Shown here one piece after another: positions 43,300 to 54,405 of a stretch of DNA of 64,000 nt (the stretch's first letter is position 1; each line of letters starts with the position of its first letter). Origin of the DNA: Aquila chrysaetos chrysaetos (taxonomy: Eukaryota; Chordata; Aves; Accipitriformes; Accipitridae); the NCBI RefSeq assembly GCF_900496995.4, contig NC_044012.1, forward strand, positions 248,001-312,000. The letters are read 5' to 3'. Under the pieces are notes generated by a model, which was not told the origin of the DNA, made no database searches, and worked only from the letters and a program-made list of their open reading frames with translations. Position numbers and translations under genes: made by a program.

Positions 43300-44160
43300 A
43301 CAACCCTTGGTCCCAGGGAAGGGGCAGCCAGGGATGTCACCCAGCCCTGCCTGGGGCAGCCCCACCATCCTGTGGCATTGGCACTGCAACTCCCCATCGT
43401 AGGAGCACCCCGTGCCAGCAGGAGATGCCGAGCCTGGGGCTCCTATGAGAGCATGGCAGAGCTGCGTGAGGGCCCATGGCCGTCCCCTCCAGCAGCACCT
43501 GCCCCCTCTCTGCAGAGCACAGCCCCACCGCTGCCTGCAGCCCTCACCGCAGCCTTCGTGTGGCATGTTCCTCCTCGACTGCACTCTGTCCCTGGCACAT
43601 CATGACACTCTGCCCTCCCTGCAGCCTGTGCCCTGGCCCGGTTCTGGGGACAATGCCCAGAACTAGAACCTGGTGACCTCGTGCACCAGGGAACTCCTCC
43701 TGGTGCTGGTGCATCTGGCAAGCCCCGTCCTGCCCCACTGGCATACACGGTGATCCTTGTGGCATCCTCGTGCCATGGCTGAGCCTCACCAGCTTCACAC
43801 TGCCCTTGCACCCCCTTCTCTCTGAGCTATCCCCCCCTTGCACCATCCTTGTGCCATGCTCTGGCCCCAGGACATGCTGCAGGCCTGCAGCCAGAGGCGG
43901 GTGCCAGTGGGGACGGCAGCAGTGCCATGTTTGGTGTTGTGCCCCTGGGGCAGCCGCGCACCGCTGCCTCCCACTGTGCTGGCCTGCGGCTCCCCAAGCT
44001 GCCCCCCAGAGCTGCACCGAGCTCTTGGAGGAGCTATTGACCACATCGACTGAGGCTACTGCTCCGTGTTTCTCCCTGTCCAAAAGGGTAAAAATAACAG
44101 GAACAAGTTGTCGGAAATGAAATTTCAATTTCTCCACGCCCTTCCCTGTCCATGCGGCTT
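43300..44160. other. Upstream of PMFBP1-like exons, nothing firm
   Basis: GC-rich sequence with shadow frames on both strands. The 5' exons and promoter of the PMFBP1-like gene may be here, but no exon can be supported. Confidence 0.35.
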
Positions 44161-44168
44161 CCCAGCAC

Positions 44169-44234
44169 AGATCAATAGTGTTTAGACAGCCAAGGCGATT
44201 TTTTTTCCACTCTTAAAGCACTAGATCAATAGTG
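44169..44234. promoter_or_regulatory. Paired ONECUT-like sites
   Basis: The 12-mer AGATCAATAGTG occurs twice in direct orientation, at 44169-44180 and 44223-44234, 54 bases start to start. Each contains ATCAATA, the core of HNF6/ONECUT sites. The surrounding sequence is AT-rich against a GC-rich background. Function is inferred from motif spacing only. Confidence 0.35.
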
Positions 44235-44299
44235 GAAAAAAACCCAAACTCAAACCCAAAACAAACCCTCTGCCTATGTGTGTGCGCTACAGTAAATGT

Positions 44300-45960
44300 G
44301 AACAAACCAGGGCCACTCAAGCGGTGTGACAGCAGCGGCTGGGGGTGGGTGGCTGTGCAGTGTGGCCCCTCTGCTCTGCACACCACGCATGGGGCACGGC
44401 TGGCGAGACCTGCCGCAGGGGCACATCCTGGCAGGGCTGCAGGCCACCGGCCCCAGGGGAGGCTGAGTGTGCCCCAGAAGCTTCTTGGGACAAGTGCAGC
44501 ACCCATGGGTGAGGAGAGACTCTGAGGATGGAGGTGAGCCTGGCTGTCAGCCTGGCTGCTGCTGGGGGAGTCGATAGAAACAACACTGCGTCAGTGCGAC
44601 ACTGATCTGCTGGGGAGAGGGCAAGCAGCTTTTGCAAAGGGAAATCCTGCTGTGCAACCCTGCAGGAAACCTTTACCCAGGCCTTTCAGGAAAACAATTT
44701 GTCGATGCACAGGGGAGGGACTGGCGCTGGCAGGAGGAATCAGTGTCCAGTCTTGGCAGGCAGTGACCTCCAGCCAGTTCTGGGGTCACAGGAGACCTGC
44801 CCCATCCCATCGGGTCGCAGGACACCCGGTAGTGGGTGGGAGGCATGGATGCAGTTTGCCGAGCTGCCAAAGGACCATGTAAGATGGTGACCAGAAGGAG
44901 AAGCAGTGCTAGTTCTGTGTAGATACATGCGCAGATGTATGAAAACCAGTCCACAGAGGCAAAATGCTGCTGCAGGTGGGATCGCTGTCTGGTGAAATGG
45001 GGTCTGCGGTGCCTCAGCTGGGGGGGCCGCTGGGTGAGCCTTGCACCCCAGGCCAGCGTGCTCACTGAGATGGGGGGAGTGGATGGGGCTGCCCCACCAT
45101 GGCTCAGCAGCTCTGGGCAGCAGGTGGCTGGTCTGCCCTCCCTGCCAGGGGCCGCACTGCAGCAGCCCAGGTGCCCCAGGGTAGCAGAGCAGCTCACTGG
45201 GTGCCAGTGCTGCCCTGAGCACGGCTGCCCCGCCATGCTCTGGGCACACACCTGCCGCTGGCCCTGGCTGCCTGTGCCACAGGGTTGCCTGTGCCACAGG
45301 GTTCCCTGTGCTGTCGCCTTCGCTGATGCTCAGTGCAGTTCCACAGGTAAGTATTTTAACTGGAAATTTCCAAGGCCAAGCTGGGCCCAGAAGGTGAACA
45401 CAGATGTACCATAATAGAAATCATCAGTTGCCATGACGACCTGCTCCACCAGCGGGTGCAGCCACAGGCAGTGGGAGCGCGGGCGCAGCACCAACAGTCC
45501 TGCGAGCAGGGCCACTTAACCCCCACTGTGCAGAACACAATTGAATTTAGCCCTAATTTCTGCCAGTGCAAGGGAACAAAATTTCCCTGCAGATTTCAAT
45601 CTTGTTCAGGCAGTGGCAGCCAGGGCACAGAGCCTCCACGGCTGCCATCCTCTGCCTTGGTGCTCCGTCAGGGCCTTATTGCTGCTTTAATTAAAGCTGG
45701 TTGCCCTCCCCTGGCAGCACCCTGCACATAGCACATAGGCTGGGACTGAGCCCAGAGCAGCCCGCGCTGCCCTGCATGGCACAGCTCTGCCCAGCACATG
45801 GTGGCACAGCTCGGCACAGCTTGGCATCATTCTGCTGTCCCACAGCAGTACGCGCCCAGATCTGCAGCCTGCAGCACCACGGCTCGCCTGCAGCCACTGC
45901 TTACGTGGGCTTTTGCCACCTCGTTTACCCTCCTTACTGCATGCGGCAGCCCTTGCTGTG
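44300..45960. other. Intergenic, no gene seen
   Basis: Mixed GC-rich sequence with short shadow frames. A less GC-rich stretch at 45340-45620 ends near a TTTAATTAAA palindrome (about 45686-45695). No splice-bounded coding exon was recognised. Confidence 0.4.
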
Positions 45961-45964
45961 CTGC

Positions 45965-46190
45965 CAGGCTATGCCCGCTGCCAAGCTGGTTATTGCATGT
46001 GCTGCGATGGTCTGCACTGCTGTGCCATGCGTGCTGCACTGTGCTGAGCTGTGCCATGCCATGCTGTGCTGCATCCTGCCACGCATCCTGAGCTGTGCCA
46101 TGCTGTGCCATGTTACGTTGTGCAAAATGCAACGCCGTGCTGCATTGTGCCATGCATGCCACACCGTCCTGAGCTGTGCTGCACTGCCTG
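45965..46190. repeat. Degenerate short tandem repeat (TGTGC/CATGC words)
   Basis: About 220 bases are made of imperfect repeats of TGTGCTG, TGTGCCATG and GAGCTGTGC words of 7-10 bases. This is an old, diverged minisatellite; apparent frames rich in Cys, His and Ala are by-products. Confidence 0.6.
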
Positions 46191-46539
46191 GACCCAGCCA
46201 CCCGCTCCTGGAGTGCGGGAGCTGTGGTGGGGCTGTGCCTTGGGCCGGGGTTTCCAGAGGTGCCTGTTGGCTCCCCGTGCCTGGGCATGTCTGACACACT
46301 GCCATACCTGTCCTCTCCTCCAGCTGACGTGCTGCCGATCCTGCTGCTGCGGGGCTGCAGACAGCGCCAACCTTGACAGGGCTCAACCCTGCTCCAGCTC
46401 CTTGTGAGCCTGTGGGGCAGCCCCACAGCCCTGGCCCACAGCCGCCTGCCCGTGCTCGCCTGGTGCTGGGAGGACGGGGGGGCCAAACTGGACCCTCTGC
46501 CGGGTGAGCCGGCACCACGCAGTGCTGGGGGTGGGAGTT

Positions 46540-46640
46540 GTCTCACTTTAATTACTGCCGTAATGTTATTCTTTTCAGTGCCACGTTAATTGAAATTAAA
46601 CAGCTGCCACGTTCTGGCTGGGACAAAAGTGAATCCTTTT
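46540..46640. promoter_or_regulatory. AT-rich block with homeodomain-type sites
   Basis: Several TAAT/ATTA cores (TTTAATTACTG, GTTAATTGAAATTAAAC) fall within 100 bases in a GC-rich neighbourhood. It is a candidate conserved non-coding element, possibly part of the same cluster as 47160-47430. Confidence 0.3.
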
Positions 46641-47159
46641 TCATTCCCCTCCGGTTTAATGAAGACTGACGTGCTGAGAGAAAACAAAGGCAATCCAGCT
46701 GCTGCCTCTTTCCGGCACACGCACCAGCAATTACCAGGGTCCCCGCAAGCCAGCAGAGACACCCCGGAGCACCCTGCACCCACCAGCCCCGGCAGCCCAG
46801 CCCCTGTGCCCAAAGGGTCTGGCTGGGGGGACACGGGGGACAGGGCGCCCATGTCGCGGGGGATGCCGGCACGGGGGTGTCAGGGAGAACTGTGGCGTGC
46901 CCAGGCACCGAGCCCAGGCTTTGATCCCGTCTGTTAAGAAGCATCCAGCCACCAGCCCTGCCCCAGCGCTGCTCCTTGGCCCTCCCGCGCCATCGGGGTT
47001 GTCCTGTCCTCAAGGGCTTGGCCGGCCTTGGCCTCCAGACATTCAAAGTCACCAATCGGCCCATGCAGCCTGAAAGCCTGAGCTGAGACAGCAGTATTAG
47101 CTGAGGAGGGTCTCTCTCTCCAGCCTTAAGCTTTTTTCTGTTTTAGGACGAGGAGCTCG

Positions 47160-47430
47160 CTTGTGATGCCATTCCGTACTTTAAAATATGCAAAATGAGG
47201 CACTGGTACAAACCTCATTAACACCCGCCTCCAACATCATTAAGATGTTTCCAAGAAAATTAATTGAGAGACTCATTAAAAATAAATTAAGAAAAATGTG
47301 TTGCAGAGCGCCTGCTCTGAGCTCGTAAATCACGGCTCAAAGCTCCAGGCCGCTGCACAGGCAATTAACGCCAGCCAATTTGTTTTATCCTGACTGCGAA
47401 AATTAGAAAGCAGACATGGAGATTAGATTA
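47160..47430. promoter_or_regulatory. Candidate conserved enhancer, dense ATTA sites
   Basis: A 270-base AT-rich island contains at least eight ATTA/TAAT cores (CATTAACACC, CATCATTAAG, AAATTAATTGAG, CTCATTAAAAATAAATTAAG, GCAATTAACG, AAATTAG, GATTAGATTAGG). This composition is typical of developmental enhancers bound by homeodomain proteins. In amniotes the flank beyond PMFBP1 leads to ZFHX3, a gene surrounded by such elements. No coding potential is seen. Confidence 0.4.
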
Positions 47431-47889
47431 GGGATGTCTGTCAAGTGGAACTTGGAGTGAATATTTTAGGATACAAAATGGAAATCAGGAAAACAAAGCT
47501 GGGACTTCATTCGGAGGAGCTGACAGGCAGAGGTGGGGAGGAAGGAGAGAGATTTAGATGTTTTCTGTTCCAAGGAGTGGCACCATGTCTGTATTTAGAT
47601 ATACACCCATCTCACTCTCCCACTACCAGACAGCTCTCCATTTTCATCTGCACATCACTAGTCCTCTGTGGCTGCGTGCACAGATACCGACTGCCCCTTT
47701 CGGGAAGCGTGAGCTCATATTGAGAGCGCGCTTTGAAGTTGCTGTGTATTACACAGCCTGAACCAACATGTCGCCTATGTATACCCTGATTACACACTTG
47801 GATTAGCAAACACAGTACAACTGGGTGAGACCACTGCTTGGGACTTAGTCAGCTTTGTGCCATTAGTACCCCTTTGTCCATCGCTAGCA

Positions 47890-48035
47890 CCTTCCATCAG
47901 AGGATCTCAAACCACTTTATATTCATGAACTGAACAGCAGAGCCCTTCTGCAAAATGAGCAAGTGTTATTATCCCCATTTTGCACAGGGAAGCCGAAGCA
48001 GAGATAAGTTAAGGTCTTGCTTGTAACTATGTGAC
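47890..48035 (-). mobile_element. CORE-SINE (MIR-like) remnant
   Basis: The + strand reads as the reverse complement of the MIR core and tail: 'ctcaaaccactttatattcatgaactgaa', then 'ttattatccccattttgca', then 'gataagttaaggtcttg' and 'taactatgtgactgcat'. The order matches the MIR consensus throughout. The copy is truncated and diverged. Confidence 0.7.
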
Positions 48036-48059
48036 TGCATAAATAGCTTATGCAGCAGC

Positions 48060-51000
48060 AGACATTGTATTTTCACATACCAGCAGTGTGTCCGACACCC
48101 CGATGGCTATTTGTGCACCCAAATGTCCAGCCATGGCTGTGGCAGAATCAGCCATGGTGCACACGAGGGGGCAGTTTGCAAACATCCACGCAGACAGCTA
48201 ACAAAAATGCAGGTCACAGTGTCCTTCCTGCCTGTGATCAGCTGCATAACAGGAACAGATCTGGAGTGACCTGGCAATGTGGCCCTGGAGCAAATGCTGC
48301 CTCTTCCCCCTCACATGGACCTGATGTCTGGGAGCCGACGCTGGCTGAGGGGGCTGTGTGAGGTGCTGTCTGACGTTCTGCTTCTCAGATTCAACAGACA
48401 CTGGCCTCTTCCATAGCTGAATATTATTTCCCAGCAGCCATCCTAAATGGCCAGTTTTTAGAAAGCAATGATCATGCTTTTGCACACAGAAAACAGGAAA
48501 ATCCTGCCCTGGACAGGGCAGACTTTAAATCCTTGTTTTCTTTGCTTTCTTATCTCACATTGACTAGACATGCCTGATGCTCATGTCCTGAGATCCAACT
48601 CCATAATACACCTGATGGTTTTGGGTGGTATTTTAAAAGGAGAACTCTCCAAGTATGTAAACTCTTCAATAGCTCAGAAATCTCCGGCATTTTAACCTGC
48701 CTTTCTCTGACAGCCCTTTCTTCACTGTCCCTTCCACGGAATGGCGGGAATGCTGCCTTTGTGCAGCCACTACATGTCAGTTCAGTTAAATTTCAGTATT
48801 TAATGTGTATGCTAATAATATACACCTCCTCTGTATCCTGTCTGGTTTTGACCAGATACATCTACTGGCACCAGTGTGGGTCAAGCCTACTGATGGAAAG
48901 GTTTTGCTTTTTTTTTTTTTTTTTTGCCAGTGCAGTATTTCTACTGGAAGCACCTGTTAACATAAGGAACTTCTGCTTTCCCACCGAATGTGAGCCGACA
49001 CGTTTGTGCACATACTTTCCCCCACCCCACCCCAAATGCTGCCTCGCTCTCTCCACGTGGGTTCCTGGACTGCATGGCCTCTGAACCAGTGCCCAATATA
49101 CTGCAATTGAGCAACTGGAAAGGAATAATCAGTCTGGAGTAAAATCCAGATAGGATCACTTTAACACGAGCAAGATCCTGGAGCATGCAAAGAAGCACAG
49201 AGGATGGTGAACTCCTCTAGCAACTGCGAGGCACCTACGTCAGAGCAGATAGTAGTATTTTTACCTAACAAATGGAGGAAAACAAAGAAATGACTGATCA
49301 AATCAATGAGAAATTCATGCACACAGGGACAGGGGGACAGCAGAGGAGGCAGCCCACCACTACAGAAACTCTGGATGCTGTGGTATGCCAGGTGCAGGCA
49401 GATGACATGAGGTCACTGCAAAACGTAAAATCTGGCTTTCAGGAGCAAAGCACAGACACTGCTCCAGCAGTGCAAAGACCTGTCCTGGGAGCACAGGCTT
49501 GGTCTTGGAGATCAATCAGCAGCTTGTGGGTGCTCAGTGGAAGCTGTGGGCTAATGAGCCAACGCGATCGTTGAGTTAGCGACAGGCACATCTCAACAAG
49601 GAGCTGTGGTCTCTTGGTGGTGGCGGGAGCTGGCGTGCTCCTGGTGCTGACGGTGCAGGGGGGTGCTGGAGCTCTGGGAAGGGCTCCAAGAGGAGCCACA
49701 GGCACTGCCCCAGCCTGCAGCACTCAAGTGATGGTGCATGTGGGGTTTAGTGGAGAGTGAGGGGTAATTTGCTCACACATCTGTATGTAAGTGGTTTTGT
49801 GGAGAATGGAGTCGATAAGAGAAGGCTCTTAGATCTAGCAGGCAAAAGCACATCTCAATCTGATGACTGTAAGATGAAACAAGCCAAACTTAAACTGGAA
49901 ATAAAGCATATGCATTAGTAGTTAACTCTTGGCAGAGTAAACTGAAAGCTGCAGGAGATGTGCCATCAGTGGACTTCTAAATCGAAGTTTGGACAAAGTT
50001 TGTTTCTCTGTTCAACCAGTTACTGATTCCAAAGCAGACATTAATTCTGGTGGTCCTGGGATGGGGTGAGAGACACCGTGCTGGGTTTTCACTGCCCCTT
50101 CGGTGCCGAGCCAAACACACCCATCCCTGGGCTTGTCTGGGGGGTATTGCTGGGCTTGTGCTTAAAGCGGTGATCCAGCCTCTGGGTAAGCTACTGCAGA
50201 ACTACTGAAAGAGGTCATGGGCTGAAAGCTTTATTCAGGTTTTTAGTCCTGCTCAGAGGGGCTATTCCTGTGTAGCAGGTGAGCTGAGGTTACGTGCGCA
50301 TCAGTGTTTGCAGGCTGAGGGGGACCATGGGCATGATCATGTCATACTCAGGCTGAAGTCCTTCTACAACACTTCTGTTTTGCAGCTAAAAATTTCCATG
50401 TTGAGCCTTTGTGTAAAGATGCATTTAATTCAAATGTTTGATTAGCCTCCTTTCAACTATTTCTGAGTTATGGAATGAGTGGAAAAATACTTGCATGTAA
50501 AAAATTGCTAGTGTTAAAAATAATTCTAACCACAGAAAAAATAGCTACATTTTTTTAGCTTAACCAGACTTCATCCTCATGTGGCCTAACTCCTTCCCAA
50601 GAAACAAACACTTCCAACTACACCAAAAATGCTTTTGAGCATGCTCAGATGGTATATGCTGAGCCTACAGGGTGTGGGGGGAGAGAAGGAAAAAGGAAGG
50701 GGAAAAGAAAGAAAAAAAAAAAGAGTAAAAACTAATGGAACACCAGTTTAATCCCACTGTCTCCCTCAACCTGACCATGGAGTGATCTGTGGATGTCATT
50801 TGTACAACAGCACTGAAAAAGGAATCTTAAAATAAACAGGACCCCACCTCCCCATATACACCACAGAAATCAAGCACGTGCCTAAGACCTGATAAAGGAG
50901 AAAATGACAGCTTATAGTAACACCTGACATTCCACAATTTAGAAGCTTTATGCTTTTTTATTGTTCTGCAATTTTTTAGCTGTACTTTGTGTGTATGCCT

Positions 51001-51820
51001 GTTTACTAAGACCAGAGATCGTATGAAAGATGCCTCTGCCCGGGATGCACGTGCCCTCCCACCCATTAGACACGTGGTGCAGGAGGACACAAGCTTTGTG
51101 TCACGGGGCAGCCAGAGCACCCACCCGCTGAGGCTGCCCCAGCAGATGCGTCCTGGGCTGCTGGGACCAGGGTGGGTGGACTGCCACAGAGAGGCCATGG
51201 CGGGGACAACTGTGCTGCGGCTCTGTGCCACGGTGGTCCACGTGGAGAAGATGACTCACCCAGGAAAGCTTCCCAGGTTATTTGTGGTTTCAGCACTCAG
51301 CCCGAGCACGACCGGAGGCAAGGGAGAAGGAAATCGGGGCCGCTGGGGAACAGCTGGATTTCTCCAGCAGGATTTAATGAGGAATGTGTTTAGTGACTGA
51401 TTGGAAAATAGGGGACAACCAACTTGCATCTAGAGCTAGGGAGCTCTTCCACCTCACGGGATAGACACAATGCAAGAAACCACACTTAAGAGGAGTACAA
51501 ATGTCTCCATGGCCATCCACTGACGCCAGCTCCGGGACAGTGGGACTGTCTGTGCAATGTCCAAAAAAACAAGTGCCCCAGAATTTATTTGGGGAAGGGT
51601 TAGTCCAGAGCTCCTTGAAGAGCTGTGGAGGGCTGCACCACTTGAGGATTGGTGATTGACTTTAGTGACAAATTTAACAAAGGTGACATGCAGCAGCCTT
51701 GCCGAGCTCCCTGCATGGAGTGCTGTTGCGTCGTGCTGCAGTGTGCCAGCTCCCAGCTGAACGATTCCTGATAGCCCAAGCAGGAATTTTGAGCGAGCCA
51801 GACAGGCAACTGCCAAAACG
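48060..51820. other. Intergenic, no gene seen
   Basis: AT-richer sequence with a T run at 48908-48926 and a purine-rich stretch near 50680-50725. Open frames are short and unrelated to known proteins. The region before the minisatellite (51450-51810) contains no recognisable feature. Confidence 0.4.
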
Positions 51821-51824
51821 CAGT

Positions 51825-52430
51825 AAGAGGATGACAAGAAAGAAGAAGCTGCAGAAGGGTGGGAGGCTGAAAACGGGTGGGAGGCAGAAAAAAGGCTCGG
51901 AAGCTAACAAGAAATTAAAGGCCAAAAAGAGGTGGAGGCTGACAAAAGGTGGGAGGACCAAAAAGGGGTAAGAGGTTAAAATGAAAGAAGAGGCCAAGAA
52001 AGGGTGGGAGAACAAAAAGAAAGTGGGAGGCTGAGAAGGGCAGAGAGGCCAACAAGAAAGTAGAGGCCAAAAAGGGGTAGAAGTGGAAAAACCAACAGAG
52101 GCTAAAAACAAGTGGAACACTGACAGAAGGATGGAAAGCCATCAACAAAGTAGAGGATGAAAAGCGATGGGAGGCCGAATAAGGTTGGCAGGTGGAAAAG
52201 GACTGAGAGGCCAAAGGGTGAGAGGCCAAAAAAGAGTAGGAGGCCAAAAAAAGGATGGAAGGCCAAAAAGGTGTCGGATGCCAACAAGAAATTAAGAGGC
52301 CAAAAAGGGGAGGAGGCTGAAAAAAGCTGTGAGACTGAAAAGAGATGGCAGGCTAAAATGGTGTGGGAGGATGACAAGAAAGCAAAGGATAAAAAGGATG
52401 ACAAAAAGGACAAGAAAGTAGATGCCCTTT
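51825..52430 (+). repeat. Minisatellite complex, left arm (purine-rich on +)
   Basis: Degenerate units built around GGGTGGGAGGC and AAAGTAGAGGCCAA, with words such as 'aggccaaaaagaggtggaggctgac', are read on the + strand. Units are about 18-20 bases and diverged. The arm ends near 52420-52435, where the purine-rich strand switches from + to minus. Confidence 0.8.
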
Positions 52431-54405
52431 TTGGACATCTAACCCTTTTTGGGCTGCCACCTCTGTACAGCATCCCACCCCTTATTGGCCTCCACACTTG
52501 TTCAGCCTGCTACCCATTTCCAGCCTCTCCTTTCTTCACAGCCTCCCACCCCTTTTCAACCTCTACTTTTCTCTTGGCCTCCCACCCCTTTTTGGCCTCC
52601 CACCCATGTTTGGCCTCCCACCCCTTTTTGGCCTCTACTTTCTTGTTGGCCTCCCACCCCTTTTCGGTCTCCCACCCATTTCCAGCCTCTACTTTCTCCC
52701 TGGCCTCGGACCCCCTTTCAGCCTCCCACCCATTTCTGGCCTCTATGTTCTCCTTGGCCTCCCACCCCCTTTCAGCCTCCCACCCATGTTTGGCCTCCAA
52801 AACCTTATTGGCCTCTACTTTCTTGTTGGCCTCCCACTCCTTTTTGGCCTCCCACCCACGTTTGGCCTCCCACCCCTTTTTGGCCTCCCACCCATTTCTG
52901 GCCTCTACTTTCTTGTTGGCCTCCCACCCACGTTTGGCCTCCCACCCACGTTTGGCCTCCCACCCCTTTTCGGCCTCCCACCCATTTCTGGCCTCTACTT
53001 TCTCCTCGGCCTCCCACCCCTTTTCAGCCTCCCACCCATTTCCGGCCTCTACTTTCTCCTCGGCCTCCCACCCCTTTTCAGCCTCCCACCCATTTCTGGC
53101 CTCTACTTTCTCCCTGGCCTCGGACCCCTTTTCAGCCTCCCACCCCTTTTTGGCCTCCCACCCCTTTTCGGCCTCCCACCCACGTTTGGCCTCCGACCCA
53201 TTTCTGGCCTCTACTTTCTTGTTGGCCTCCCACCCCTTTTCGGCCTCCCACCCACGTTTGGCCTCCCACCCCTTTTCGGCCTCCCACCCACGTTTGGCCT
53301 CCCACCCCTTTTCGGCCTCCCACCCATTTCCAGCCTCTATTTTCTCCTCGGCCTCCCACCCCTTGTCAGCCTCCCACCCATGTTTGGCCTCCCACCCCTT
53401 ATTGGCCTCTACTTTCTTGTTGGCCTCCCACCTCTTCGGCCTCCCACCTATTTCCAGCCTCTACTTTCTCCTCGGCCTCCCACCCCTTTTCAGCCACCCA
53501 CCCATTTTTGGCCTCTACTTTCTTGTTGGCCTGCCACTCCTTTTCGGCCTCCCACCCATTTCCGGCCTCTACTTTCTCCTCAGCCTCCCACCCATGTTTG
53601 GCCTCTACTTTCTTGTTGGCCTCCCTCTCCTTTTCGGCCTCCCACCCATTTCTGGCCTCTACTTTCTCCTCGGCCTCCCACCCCTTTTCAGCCTCCCACC
53701 CCTTTTCGGCCTCCCACCCATTTCTGGCCTCTACTTTCTCCTTGGCCTCCCACCCCTTTTTGGCCTCCCACCCATTTCTGGCCTCTACTTTCTCCTCGGC
53801 CTCCCACCCCTTTTCAGCCTCCCACCCCTTTTCGGCCTCCCACCCATTTCTGGCCTCTACTTTCTCCTTGGCCTCCCACCCCTTTTTGGCCTTCCACCCT
53901 TTTCCGGCCTCTACTTTTTCCTCAGCCTCCCACCCCTTTTCAGCCTCCCACCCATTTCTGGCCTCTACTTTCTCTTCAGCCTCCCACCCCTTTTTGGCCT
54001 CCCACCCATTTCCGGCCTCTACTTTCCTGTTGGCCTCCCACCCCTTTTCGGCCTCCCACCCATTTCCGGCCTTTAATTTTTCCTTGGCCTCCCACCCCTT
54101 TTCAGCCTGCCACCCCATTTTGGCCTTCTACCTCTTTTCAGCCTCTACTTTCTTGTTAGGCTCCCACCCATGCTTGGCCTCCCACCCCTTTTTGGCCTCT
54201 ACTCTATTGTTGGTCTCCCACCCATGTTTGGCCTCTATTTTCTTGTTGGCCTCCCACTCCTTTTTGGCATCCCACACTTTCTCGGCCTCTACTTTTCTGT
54301 TGGTCTCCCACCCTTGTTTGGCCTCCCACCTCTGTTCAGCCTCCCACTCCTTTTTGGCCTCTACTCTCTTGTTGGCCTCCTACCCCTGTTTGGCCCCCCA
54401 CCCAA
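52431..54405 (-). repeat. Minisatellite complex, central inverted array (18-bp units)
   Basis: About 110 tandem 18-bp units make up nearly 2 kb. On the minus strand two unit types dominate: GGGTGGGAGGCCGAAAAG (type 1) and AAAGTAGAGGCCAGAAAT (type 2). They are arranged in higher-order blocks such as three type-1 units followed by one type-2 unit (72 bp), with 54-bp variants. Because 18 is a multiple of three and stops are rare, long frames cross the array on both strands: about 550-670 codons on + and up to 239 on minus, the latter reading as GWEAEK/KVEARN hexapeptides. I see no splice-bounded or conserved gene structure, so I treat it as satellite DNA. Confidence 0.9.

Noticed and set aside
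52431-54405. CRISPR-like array
   Set aside because: The units are directly adjacent with no unique spacers, and the context is a vertebrate genome.
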